Source of the DNA: Vicia villosa
Lineage: Eukaryota > Streptophyta > Magnoliopsida > Fabales > Fabaceae
Direction: 5' to 3'
DNA: 64,000 nucleotides
Assembly: GCF_029867415.1 (NCBI RefSeq)
Contig: NW_026705779.1
Coordinates: 310,001 to 374,000, forward strand
Below, piece after piece: positions 54,517 through 64,000 of this stretch. A program made the translations under genes and the position numbers. The first letter of the stretch is position 1. Each line of letters begins with the position of its first letter. The notes under the pieces are model-generated. The model was not told the DNA's origin and did not search any database. It saw only the letters and a list, made by a program, of their open reading frames with translations.

Positions 54517-57165
54517 ATGCGCAGTAAAGTTCCTAGTGATCAACTTCTTTTTGATCCCGAGATCGAAAGGACCGCTAGGAGGTTAAAAAGCAAAGCACGA
54601 AGAAGAGCAAACATAGCAAAAGCAAGAGACAACACAACCGCGACATCGTCACAACAACTTGAAACCATTGACGAGTCGCAAGAAGGATTCTTCTTTCACG
54701 AACTATTCACGGAAGAAGACCCGGAAGTTATTATACAACCTACTGTTGTCAACATGGCTGCTAATGGTCCATGTGCTAATAGTCCAAGACTCAATCCTCA
54801 GTTCGCTAGAACTGCCGCCAACGGGCGACCGACAGAACTGAAGACCGGTATCATACAATTGATTTGTGCAAGTCCTTTCGCCGGATTGGACCATGAAGAC
54901 CCGTACACGCATCTTACTCGATTCTATGAGTTAGCAGGTACTACGGGTGTCGCTCAAGCTGATGAGGAAGCATTATTTAAGAGGTTGTTCCCACACTCTT
55001 TGCTATCTAAGGCAAAAGATTGGTATCTGGATCAACCCGAAGCAGTGATGACTAATTGGAACACATTGGAAGAAAAATTTCTGGAAAGGTTTTACTCTCA
55101 AAACCGATTCTTCGAAGCAAAAATAGCAATAGCAGTATTTTCTCAAGGTAGTAATGAATCTTTAAATGAAGCATGGGAAAGGTATAAAGCTATGTTGAGA
55201 AAGTGCAAAGGACACGACTTTACAGACGTCGATCAAATCCATATGTTCCGTAACGGTCTCACAGCTACAAACAAGACACTTTTGGACGCCACAGCTGGTG
55301 GTTATCTCATGTCCAAAACACCTGAAGAAGCTACTCAGATAATAGAGCGAATGGCTCTAAATGATCGTCAAGGCAATCATGATCGAACAGTAAGAGATAA
55401 GAAACCCGGAGTGTTGGAGCTGAACAACAGTGATGCTCTACTTGCCCAGAATAAATTGCTAACTTCACAGGTGGAAATTTTGACACAACAAATGTCCAAA
55501 CTACCACAACAACTTAAGGAGCTGAACGGGATATCCAATTCTTATCAGGTTGCGAAGTGTGAATTATGCAAGGGCAATCATCAAACAAGATTCTGTCCAC
55601 CAGTCCTAGAAGAAGAAGTAAACTACATGAACAACACTCAAGGACCAAGGCAGAATCAATACCAAAATCAGCCATATCAACAGAATTATCCTCCGAGGAA
55701 TAACAACCAAGGGTATCAACAAAGACCCAACAATCAAGGGTTCCAGCAGCAAACTTTTCAACCATACAATCAACCGCCGCCACAACAACAAGGAGGACAA
55801 TCTAAGTTGGAAGAGACCATGAATCAATTCATGCAAATGTCAATGACAAATCAGAAGAACCAGGAAGCTGCAATTAAAAATCTGGAAACTCAAGTAGGGC
55901 AACTGGCTAAACAAATTGCAGCTACTCAGTCAAATGCAACATTCTCCGCCAACACTCAAGATAATCCTAAAGAGCATTGTAAAGCAGTGACGACTAGAAC
56001 CGGTAAGAAAGGTGCTGAGAAAGAAGTTGAAATCAATGATACCGAGAAAGAGGATAATAATCAGGGTGCGGAAGATGAGGAGAATGAAATCATAGTGAGC
56101 ACCATGAGCAAAGATGCTGAAAGAGAAATAGATGAGACCAAGAAAGAAAGAGGGATGACGGAGAAAAGAAAAAGTTCTAAGAAAAAGAAGGTAGATCCTG
56201 TGATACCAAGCCAACATCTACCATACCCCCACGCTCCGTCAAAGTCAGACAATGCCAGGCAATATAACAGGTTTATGAGCATCTTCAAGCAACTCCATAT
56301 AAACATACCATTTGCCGAAGCATTAGAGCAAATGCCCAAATATGCTAAATTTATGAAGAAAATGCTCACAAAGAAAAATGGATGCATAGATGAAGAAACT
56401 GTGGTGCTTGATGCTCAATGTAGTGCTATAATCCAAAGAACTACTCCAAGAAAGGAATCCGATCCGGGGCGAGTAACCTTACCATTAAATATTGGAGGTA
56501 ATTTCACTGGCGATGGGTTAATTGATCTGGGGTCGAGCATCAACCTAATCCCTTTATCTATTGTCAAGAAGCTAGGGAATATTGTGATGAAGCCCACTAG
56601 CATGACTTTACAATTGGCCGACAACTCTATCACTTCACCCTATGGAGTGATTCAGGATCTGCTAATTAAAGTAGACAAATTCTTTTTCCCGGTAGACTTT
56701 GTGGTTGTTGACATGGAAGAAGATCATGAGGTACCTGTGATTTTAGGAAGGCCATTCATGAAAACCGCTCGAATGATGATTGATCTGGATGAAGGGATCA
56801 TGAAAATAAGGGTGCAAGATGAAGAGGTAAAATTTAATCTGTTCAAGGCCAAGAAGCATCTTAAGAACAAGAGTGATATCTTCCAAATCGATACAACTGA
56901 GGGAACAACCAAGGAAGACAAAAATCAACCTCCGAGCTACTTCCAAGTTGGACAAGAGGTACTCCTGTGCAACTCAAAACTAAGATGTCTCTCGGGTAAA
57001 GCAACAACAAAATGGTCTGAACCATTGATAGTAAAAGATATATGCGACCACGGTGCCATTATGGTAGAGAATCCACTGACAAAAGAGAGGAGAACCGTTA
57101 ATGGAAAACGGTTAAAAGATTTCTTCGGGGGAGTGGAACAACATGCACAATTTTTAGTTCCTTGA
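54517..57165 (+). CDS. Athila gag-protease fused to integrase C-terminal region, 882 aa, copy 1
   Basis: ATG at 54517 (MRSKVPSDQLLFDPEIERTA) is the first in frame; upstream codons would need a TTG start. Order: basic N-terminus, gag domain (about 95-300; DHEDPYTHLTRFYELAG, PHSLLSKAKDWYLDQ, WERYKAMLRKCKGH), zinc-binding CELCKGNHQTRFC (about 347), Q/N-rich spacer (365-430), lysine-rich KKERGMTEKRKSSKKKKV (about 541), protease with DLGSS (about 667) and VILGRPFMKTARMMIDLDEG, then PPSYFQVGQEVLLCNSKLRC and SGKATTKWSEPLIVKDIC (808-845), which is the C-terminal DNA-binding-type part of Athila integrase. RT, RNase H and the integrase DDE core are missing, yet the frame is kept across the deletion. 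Confidence 0.9.
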   Translation: MRSKVPSDQLLFDPEIERTARRLKSKARRRANIAKARDNTTATSSQQLETIDESQEGFFFHELFTEEDPEVIIQPTVVNMAANGPCANSPRLNPQFARTAANGRPTELKTGIIQLICASPFAGLDHEDPYTHLTRFYELAGTTGVAQADEEALFKRLFPHSLLSKAKDWYLDQPEAVMTNWNTLEEKFLERFYSQNRFFEAKIAIAVFSQGSNESLNEAWERYKAMLRKCKGHDFTDVDQIHMFRNGLTATNKTLLDATAGGYLMSKTPEEATQIIERMALNDRQGNHDRTVRDKKPGVLELNNSDALLAQNKLLTSQVEILTQQMSKLPQQLKELNGISNSYQVAKCELCKGNHQTRFCPPVLEEEVNYMNNTQGPRQNQYQNQPYQQNYPPRNNNQGYQQRPNNQGFQQQTFQPYNQPPPQQQGGQSKLEETMNQFMQMSMTNQKNQEAAIKNLETQVGQLAKQIAATQSNATFSANTQDNPKEHCKAVTTRTGKKGAEKEVEINDTEKEDNNQGAEDEENEIIVSTMSKDAEREIDETKKERGMTEKRKSSKKKKVDPVIPSQHLPYPHAPSKSDNARQYNRFMSIFKQLHINIPFAEALEQMPKYAKFMKKMLTKKNGCIDEETVVLDAQCSAIIQRTTPRKESDPGRVTLPLNIGGNFTGDGLIDLGSSINLIPLSIVKKLGNIVMKPTSMTLQLADNSITSPYGVIQDLLIKVDKFFFPVDFVVVDMEEDHEVPVILGRPFMKTARMMIDLDEGIMKIRVQDEEVKFNLFKAKKHLKNKSDIFQIDTTEGTTKEDKNQPPSYFQVGQEVLLCNSKLRCLSGKATTKWSEPLIVKDICDHGAIMVENPLTKERRTVNGKRLKDFFGGVEQHAQFLVP

Positions 57166-57208
57166 AAGCATGAACCGTCGAGCCATGCGACGTTAAACGA
57201 AGCACTTT

Positions 57209-57224
57209 GTGGGAGGTAACCCAC
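57209..57224 (+). other. predicted RNA hairpin after the Athila ORF, copy 1
   Basis: GTGGG-AGGTAA-CCCAC 43 bp after the stop codon, preceded by GACGTTAAACGAAGCAC. Same loop as in the minus-strand Athila element, with a matched change in stem length. Confidence 0.55.
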
Positions 57225-58774
57225 GCTTCTAATGTTTTGTTTTGTTTAGTTTTTATTTCAGGAAATAATCAGGGAACCCGTCTGGTGAAAGCTAGGAGGC
57301 AGCAATTGATATTGCGTTACTCTCTGTAAGTCACCCTCTCGGATTTGTTACGAAACATTGAGGTCAATGTTTAGTTCAAGTTTGGGGGTGGAGCTATTTA
57401 TTTTTGAATTGTTCAAATTTTCTGTTTTTATTTAATTATGTACTCCCAGTTAGAGTAGGTAGTCCCATAACAAAGTGAGAATCTCAAGCGAAGTATCAAC
57501 AAGGAAGCAACATGTATGAAAAGTGGTAGGAAGTGAATGTTCAAACTTTTTCAGTGTCACTTTCTTTTTCAATAAGTAACAAAGCAGGTATGAATTTTCA
57601 AACTCAAACTCTTAATGTGTGCAATGAAACTTAAGGTGTTAGTAAATACTGTCAGAAGTTCTTTATGGTACATTGTTTATTGGATCAGCTTAGCCTTAAC
57701 CATTATGAGGAAAGCTTTCCATTGTTTACTATATGCAGGAGACCATCAATTATTTTGACTTGTTCGTATCATGCTAACCCGGTTGTTGCATCGTCTGTGG
57801 AAATCTATGGAAGTGATTTAGGCACTTGTTTGAATCTGAGAGTTCTTTTAGCCTATTCTAACGTAAAACTTATTTTCTTCTGTGAGAGTGTGATCTTTTG
57901 CTAACCATTCTTTGAGCCTGAGGTCAAGATAAGCATCATAAAATGCACCAAGGAAAATACCTGGTGAGTTTTGATCTCAATAAAAAGTTTTGTTCTGGAT
58001 CATCAACCATAAAATTTGGTGATGTGTTTTCTCTTTGACCCTTTTTAGAAAGTAGGGGAGCATTCATATAATCTGAATACAGGTTGATCTCCAAGTTGGG
58101 GAGAGTCACATTCAAAAGAAGAGTAAGTACTTATGGTAATCGGTGAAAGATAATAGAAGTCGTAGCTTGAAAAAAAAATTTTAGAGAGAAGTAACAACGT
58201 TTGAATATAACGATTGTTGAAAAAAAAAGTGAAAAAGAAGAATCAAGCTACGAATGAATGAAAAAAGATGGACAGGTAAAGGAATTAGAGTGTTAGAGAA
58301 AAAGAAATAAGTTATGAATTGGATGCTTCCCTATATTAGGAACAACCCTTGATTATCTTCTTTTCTTTGAATCTAAACCACATTACAACCATAGAAAGAC
58401 CTTCTGATTCTCAGATTCCACAGTACTTGATGCTAGCAATTTGGTGAACGTATGATATGGATTTCTGTTGATTTAATTGTTTGGATGAGTGTTTAACCCC
58501 TCTTTGAGTCATCATATTTTCTGATGAGAGTGACTAGTGCTGGTTCAAGCAGTTGTGTAGTGTTTTGAACTTCTGGAGGTAATTTGCTTTCAAAGTTTGT
58601 TTCATGTGTATATTCTGAATTTGCAGGTAGAAGAGGAGTATTTGACTTAGTTACTGGATTGAACCACTTGAGAAAAACTTTTTGAAAAAACCTTGTTGCT
58701 TGATTGTCGGTAAACTTTGCTGGAGGTAAGTAACTTTGTTTAGGGACAAACAAAACTCTAAGTTGGGGAGAGTT
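57225..58774 (+). other. 3' non-coding internal region, Athila array copy 1
   Basis: About 1.55 kb without a recognised domain. A 79-codon open frame at 57665-57904 starts with TTG/ATG-like context but has no motif. Ends with the polypurine tract GTTGGGGAGAGTT before LTR 2. Confidence 0.6.
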
Positions 58775-59954
58775 TGTTAGGAGTAAATTAATGGTAAATT
58801 CATGTGTTAATAGAAGTGATTTAGTCTCCAAACCAATGCAAAATGTGATGAATCCATAGGTTTTTATGAAGAAGTGAACTGAATAAGTTTAGTTCATGTA
58901 TAAAGCAAATCGAATCACTTGTGGGTGTTATTGTTGCAGGTTTTGAGCTGAATTGGAACTTAAGAAGAACATGAGGAGGATAGAGAGCTTGAAGTCTCAA
59001 AGGCAAAGGAAAAAGTTGGTTTTTGCAAAGGTCGCGCCGCGAGAGTTCTTCCTTGCGCCGCGAAAATACCTCTGTTTGAGGGGCGCGCCGCGCCAGCCCG
59101 TTGCCGCGCCGCGGTCTCGGCGTTAAAAGCCCAAAAATTCTGTTTAAAAGCCCTAGCTTCCAAGAGAAAAAGGGTGGTTAGAGAACTTTGTGAAGAGCGA
59201 AATTAGGAGAGCATTCTGAGTTTGCAATCAAGAACAACAATTGAAGGCCAATTCTTTACCAATTGAAGACATTCCATTGATGAAGATGAATCCCTCTATT
59301 AATTCTTGTGTGTTCTTCATGTCCATGGAGAGCTAAATCCCTCTTGTTGAGTCTAAGGTAGTAGTTAACCTATGAATATACAATACCATTGATTAATTCC
59401 TGTGAACAATTATTTGAATTCATTATCAATAAGAAACCTTGTTTTTATTCTTAAATTATCGTTGAATCTTTGATCGAAAGAAAGGATTTAACTTTTGCCC
59501 TAGGTTACTATATTGATTCAATTGCAATTTGCAGAGATGGAATTGTAATTGGGTTTTCATAATTATCGTTCTTAATTACTATTATCGTTATTGATATTTG
59601 GAGAGATCGAATCTCATACCGGTAAAAGTTATCTAATTTGATTTGCAGACATGGAATCTTATTTGAGGATAAGTGAAGATAATGATTCAAAGGATTGTTC
59701 TATTGTGAATTAATTAATAATTGTATAGGATTAGGTTGATGAACCCTAAAGGCTCAACATCTTTCTTTACTTGTTAACACAAAGTCCTTTACTTGCTTTT
59801 ATTTTATTATTTGCTTTTGATATTAGAAGTATAAAACAAACCAAACTCAATTTTCCTAACTCAAAATAAACAACTATAGAACGGCAGTGATATTAACCAA
59901 TCCCTGTGGATACGATATATTACCGAAAATATTTACCCAAAAATACTTTCAACA
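58775..59954 (+). repeat. Athila array LTR 2
   Basis: 1,180 bp, serves as 3' LTR of copy 1 and 5' LTR of copy 2. CG-rich palindromes at 59032-59114. Confidence 0.92.
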
Positions 59955-59957
59955 AAT

Positions 59958-59975
59958 TGGCGCCGTTGCCGGGGA
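59958..59975 (+). other. primer-binding site of Athila array copy 2
   Basis: TGGCGCCGTTGCCGGGGA three bases after LTR 2. Confidence 0.93.
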
Positions 59976-60083
59976 TTGGTGTCAATATTGCACGCATTGC
60001 AATAGTTCTTATTTTGAGTTTTAATTTTTATTTTCTCGATTTGGTTGTTTCACGTGTTTGCTAGTTTTTGCAGAAGATCATGT

Positions 60084-62732
60084 ATGCGCAGTAAAGTTCC
60101 TAGTGATCAACTTCTTTTTGATCCCGAGATCGAAAGGACCGCTAGGAGGTTAAAAAGCAAAGCACGAAGAAGAGCAAACATAGCAAAAGCAAGAGACAAC
60201 ACAACCGCGACATCGTCACAACAACTTGAAACCATTGACGAGTCGCAAGAAGGATTCTTCTTTCACGAACTATTCACGGAAGAAGACCCGGAAGTTATTA
60301 TACAACCTACTGTTGTCAACATGGCTGCTAATGGTCCATGTGCTAATAGTCCAAGACTCAATCCTCAGTTCGCTAGAACTGCCGCCAACGGGCGACCGAC
60401 AGAACTGAAGACCGGTATCATACAATTGATTTGTGCAAGTCCTTTCGCCGGATTGGACCATGAAGACCCGTACACGCATCTTACTCGATTCTATGAGTTA
60501 GCAGGTACTACGGGTGTCGCTCAAGCTGATGAGGAAGCATTATTTAAGAGGTTGTTCCCACACTCTTTGCTATCTAAGGCAAAAGATTGGTATCTGGATC
60601 AACCCGAAGCAGTGATGACTAATTGGAACACATTGGAAGAAAAATTTCTGGAAAGGTTTTACTCTCAAAACCGATTCTTCGAAGCAAAAATAGCAATAGC
60701 AGTATTTTCTCAAGGTAGTAATGAATCTTTAAATGAAGCATGGGAAAGGTATAAAGCTATGTTGAGAAAGTGCAAAGGACACGGCTTTACAGACGTCGAT
60801 CAAATCCATATGTTCCGTAACGGTCTCACAGCTACAAACAAGACACTTTTGGACGCCACAGCTGGTGGTTATCTCATGTCCAAAACACCTGAAGAAGCTA
60901 CTCAGATAATAGAGCGAATGGCTCTAAATGATCGTCAAGGCAATCATGATCGAACAGTAAGAGATAAGAAACCCGGAGTGTTGGAGCTGAACAACAGTGA
61001 TGCTCTACTTGCCCAGAATAAATTGCTAACTTCACAGGTGGAAATTTTGACACAACAAATGTCCAAACTACCACAACAACTTAAGGAGCTGAACGGGATA
61101 TCCAATTCTTATCAGGTTGCGAAGTGTGAATTATGCAAGGGCAATCATCAAACAAGATTCTGTCCACCAGTCCTAGAAGAAGAAGTAAACTACATGAACA
61201 ACACTCAAGGACCAAGGCAGAATCAATACCAAAATCAGCCATATCAACAGAATTATCCTCCGAGGAATAACAACCAAGGGTATCAACAAAGACCCAACAA
61301 TCAAGGGTACCAGCAGCAAACTTTTCAACCATACAATCAACCGCCGCCACAACAACAAGGAGGACAATCTAAGTTGGAAGAGACCATGAATCAATTCATG
61401 CAAATGTCAATGACAAATCAGAAGAACCAGGAAGCTGCAATTAAAAATCTGGAAACTCAAGTAGGGCAACTGGCTAAACAAATTGCAGCTACTCAGTCAA
61501 ATGCAACATTCTCCGCCAACACTCAAGATAATCCTAAAGAGCATTGTAAAGCAGTGACGACTAGAACCGGTAAGAAAGGTGCTGAGAAAGAAGTTGAAAT
61601 CAATGATACCGAGAAAGAGGATAATAATCAGGGTGCGGAAGATGAGGAGAATGAAATCATAGTGAGCACCATGAGCAAAGATGCTGAAAGAGAAATAGAT
61701 GAGACCAAGAAAGAAAGAGGGATGACGGAGAAAAGAAAAAGTTCTAAGAAAAAGAAGGTAGATCCTGTGATACCAAGCCAACATCTACCATACCCCCACG
61801 CTCCGTCAAAGTCAGACAATGCCAGGCAATATAACAGGTTTATGAGCATCTTCAAGCAACTCCATATAAACATACCATTTGCCGAAGCATTAGAGCAAAT
61901 GCCCAAATATGCTAAATTTATGAAGAAAATGCTCACAAAGAAAAATGGATGCATAGATGAAGAAACTGTGGTGCTTGATGCTCAATGTAGTGCTATAATC
62001 CAAAGAACTACTCCAAGAAAGGAATCCGATCCGGGGCGAGTAACCTTACCATTAAATATTGGAGGTAATTTCACTGGCGATGGGTTAATTGATCTGGGGT
62101 CGAGCTTCAACCTAATCCCTTTATCTATTGTCAAGAAGCTAGGGAATATTGTGATGAAGCCCACTAGCATGACTTTACAATTGGCCGACAACTCTATCAC
62201 TTCACCCTATGGAGTGATTCAGGATCTGCTAATTAAAGTAGACAAATTCTTTTTCCCGGTAGACTTTGTGGTTGTTGACATGGAAGAAGATCATGAGGTA
62301 CCTGTGATTTTAGGAAGGCCATTCATGAAAACCGCTCGAATGATGATTGATCTGGATGAAGGGATCATGAAAATAAGGGTGCAAGATGAAGAGGTAAAAT
62401 TTAATCTGTTCAAGGCCAAGAAGCATCTTAAGAACAAGAGTGATATCTTCCAAATCGATACAACTGAGGGAACAACCAAGGAAGACAAAAATCAACCTCC
62501 GAGCTACTTCCAAGTTGGACAAGAGGTACTCCTGTGCAACTCAAAACTAAGATGTCTCTCGGGTAAAGCAACAACAAAATGGTCTGAACCATTGATAGTA
62601 AAAGATATATGCGACCACGGTGCCATTATGGTAGAGAATCCACTGACAAAAGAGAGGAGAACCGTTAATGGAAAACGGTTAAAAGATTTCTTCGGGGGAG
62701 TGGAACAACATGCACAATTTTTAGTTCCTTGA
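60084..62732 (+). CDS. Athila gag-protease fused to integrase C-terminal region, 882 aa, copy 2
   Basis: Same architecture as copy 1. Three amino-acid differences were noticed: D to G (KGHGFTDVDQ), F to Y (NNQGYQQQ), and I to F right after the protease active site (DLGSSFNLIP). All three underlying base changes are non-synonymous. The frame is intact. Confidence 0.9.
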   Translation: MRSKVPSDQLLFDPEIERTARRLKSKARRRANIAKARDNTTATSSQQLETIDESQEGFFFHELFTEEDPEVIIQPTVVNMAANGPCANSPRLNPQFARTAANGRPTELKTGIIQLICASPFAGLDHEDPYTHLTRFYELAGTTGVAQADEEALFKRLFPHSLLSKAKDWYLDQPEAVMTNWNTLEEKFLERFYSQNRFFEAKIAIAVFSQGSNESLNEAWERYKAMLRKCKGHGFTDVDQIHMFRNGLTATNKTLLDATAGGYLMSKTPEEATQIIERMALNDRQGNHDRTVRDKKPGVLELNNSDALLAQNKLLTSQVEILTQQMSKLPQQLKELNGISNSYQVAKCELCKGNHQTRFCPPVLEEEVNYMNNTQGPRQNQYQNQPYQQNYPPRNNNQGYQQRPNNQGYQQQTFQPYNQPPPQQQGGQSKLEETMNQFMQMSMTNQKNQEAAIKNLETQVGQLAKQIAATQSNATFSANTQDNPKEHCKAVTTRTGKKGAEKEVEINDTEKEDNNQGAEDEENEIIVSTMSKDAEREIDETKKERGMTEKRKSSKKKKVDPVIPSQHLPYPHAPSKSDNARQYNRFMSIFKQLHINIPFAEALEQMPKYAKFMKKMLTKKNGCIDEETVVLDAQCSAIIQRTTPRKESDPGRVTLPLNIGGNFTGDGLIDLGSSFNLIPLSIVKKLGNIVMKPTSMTLQLADNSITSPYGVIQDLLIKVDKFFFPVDFVVVDMEEDHEVPVILGRPFMKTARMMIDLDEGIMKIRVQDEEVKFNLFKAKKHLKNKSDIFQIDTTEGTTKEDKNQPPSYFQVGQEVLLCNSKLRCLSGKATTKWSEPLIVKDICDHGAIMVENPLTKERRTVNGKRLKDFFGGVEQHAQFLVP

Positions 62733-64000
62733 AAGCATGAACCGTCGAGCCATGCGACGTTAAACGAAGCACTTTGTGGGAGGTAACCCACGCTTCTAAT
62801 GTTTTGTTTTGTTTAGTTTTTATTTCAGGAAATAATCAGGGAACCCGTCTGGTGAAAGCTAGGAGGCAGCAATTGATATTGCGTTACTCTCTGTAAGTCA
62901 CCCTCTCGGATTTGTTACGAAACATTGAGGTCAATGTTTAGTTCAAGTTTGGGGGGTGGAGCTATTTATTTTTGAATTGTTCAAATTTTCTGTTTTTATT
63001 TAATTATGTACTCCCAGTTAGAGTAGGTAGTCCCATAACAAAGTGAGAATCTCAAGCGAAGTATCAACAAGGAAGCAACATGTATGAAAAGTGGTAGGAA
63101 GTGAATGTTCAAACTTTTTCAGTGTCACTTTCTTTTTCAATAAGTAACAAAGCAGGTATGAATTTTCAAACTCAAACTCTTAATGTGTGCAATGAAACTT
63201 AAGGTGTTAGTAAATACTGTCAGAAGTTCTTTATGGTACATTGTTTATTGGATCAGCTTAGCCTTAACCATTATGAGGAAAGCTTTCCATTGTTTACTAT
63301 ATGCAGGAGACCATCAATTATTTTGACTTGTTCGTATCATGCTAACCCGGTTGTTGCATCGTCTGTGGAAATCTATGGAAGTGATTTAGGCACTTGTTTG
63401 AATATGAGAGTTCTTTTAGCCTATTCTAACGTAAAACTTATTTTCTTCTGTGAGAGTGTGATCTTTTGCTAACCATTCTTTGAGCCTGAGGTCAAGATAA
63501 GCATCATAAAATGCACCAAGGAAAATACCTGGTGAGTTTTGATCTCAATAAAAAGTTTTGTTCTGGATCATCAACCATAAAATTTGGTGATGTGTTTTCT
63601 CTTTGACCCTTTTTAGAAAGTAGGGGAGCATTCATATAATCTGAATACAGGTTGATCTCCAAGTTGGGGAGAGTCACATTCAAAAGAAGAGTAAGTACTT
63701 ATGGTAATCGGTGAAAGATAATAGAAGTCGTAGCTTGAAAAAAAAATTTTAGAGAGAAGTAACAACGTTTGAATATAACGATTGTTGAAAAAAAAAGTGA
63801 AAAAGAAGAATCAAGCTACGAATGAATGAAAAAAGATGGACAGGTAAAGGAATTAGAGTGTTAGAGAAAAAGAAATAAGTTATGAATTGGATGCTTCCCT
63901 ATATTAGGAACAACCCTTGATTATCTTCTTTTCTTTGAATCTAAACCACATTACAACCATAGAAAGACCTTCTGATTCTCAGATTCCACAGTACTTGATG
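62733..64000 (+). other. 3' non-coding internal region, Athila array copy 2 (cut by window end)
   Basis: Matches 57166-58433. Contains the hairpin at 62776-62791, one base more in a G-run near 62950, and one coding-irrelevant change near 63404. Confidence 0.8.

Larger units (their letters stand above)
53208..64000 (+). mobile_element. tandem LTR-internal-LTR-internal array of a second Athila derivative
   Basis: Period exactly 5,567 bp (LTR 1,180 bp plus internal 4,387 bp). The second internal region is cut by the window end about 340 bp before the expected third LTR. Only about six differences were spotted between the two copies. Primer site TGGCGCCGTTGCCGGGGA and polypurine tract GTTGGGGAGAGTT are intact. 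Inserted in the SIRE remnant; the right TSD lies outside the window. Confidence 0.92.

Noticed and set aside
55514..57224. Antisense ORFs over the Athila gag-pro frame, repeated in the second copy
   Set aside because: Antisense shadows; duplicated only because the element is duplicated.

Overview
The window looks like an intergenic, retrotransposon-packed stretch of a plant genome, most likely a legume. The evidence is a set of element types that are abundant in legumes: Ogre/Tat, SIRE/Maximus with an env-like ORF, Tekay chromovirus, and Athila-type LTR elements with the primer site TGGCGCCGTTGCCGGGGA. No convincing host protein-coding gene, rRNA, tRNA gene or CRISPR array was found. The sequence is AT-rich with transposons nested in transposons. 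Many element boundaries could be fixed to the base from target-site duplications (TSDs), and a few from empty sites preserved in paralogous repeat copies within the same window.

Layout. 1-575: 3' end of a LINE. 830-1246: copia-type solo LTR (TSD AATCC). 2138-5835: AT-rich higher-order tandem array (about 365 bp period) interrupted by a 1,996-bp non-autonomous Helitron. 7365-20105: an old, decayed Tat-lineage Ty3/gypsy element split by a 1,249-bp solo LTR (8449-9697, TSD ACCTC) and by a full-length Tekay chromovirus (10918-19380, TSD CCTTG, two 1,961-bp LTRs). 20146-31260: a dispersed LTR-like repeat split by a TRIM that has three LTRs and two internal regions. The TRIM was itself invaded by a 2.9-kb Tekay-like solo LTR (21221-24123, TSD CTCCT) and by a 6.6-kb Athila derivative on the minus strand (24285-30856, TSD GTAAC).

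31621-41900: DNA transposons and decayed retroelement copies. These are a CACTA-like element with a 620-bp foldback, two related dispersed repeats (33600 and 39320), a 500-bp solo LTR (34067-34566, TSD TTTAT), a CACTA piece with the transposase-associated domain, and a MULE with long TIRs (39794-41029, 9-bp TSD TATAATTTA). 42168-53207: two SIRE/Maximus fragments on the minus strand, separated by a solo LTR whose flanks do not match. The second fragment is split by a 3.8-kb Ogre-type solo LTR (47587-51403, TSD CCATT). 53208-64000: an LTR-internal-LTR-internal tandem (period 5,567 bp) of a second Athila derivative, nearly identical copies, running off the window end.

Only four long ORFs remain open: the Tekay gag-pol (one internal stop), the minus-strand Athila gag-pro ORF, and two copies of an 882-aa Athila ORF in which gag-pro is fused in frame to the integrase C-terminal part. 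The Athila derivatives keep gag-pro but lack reverse transcriptase and the integrase core, so they would need enzymes supplied in trans.

The most unusual signal is shared by unrelated LTR families. At least five contain clusters of short perfect or near-perfect palindromes in the LTR, often arranged as pairs with a short linker. The palindrome sequence differs from family to family. This architecture is not explained by common descent of the elements or by their coding content.
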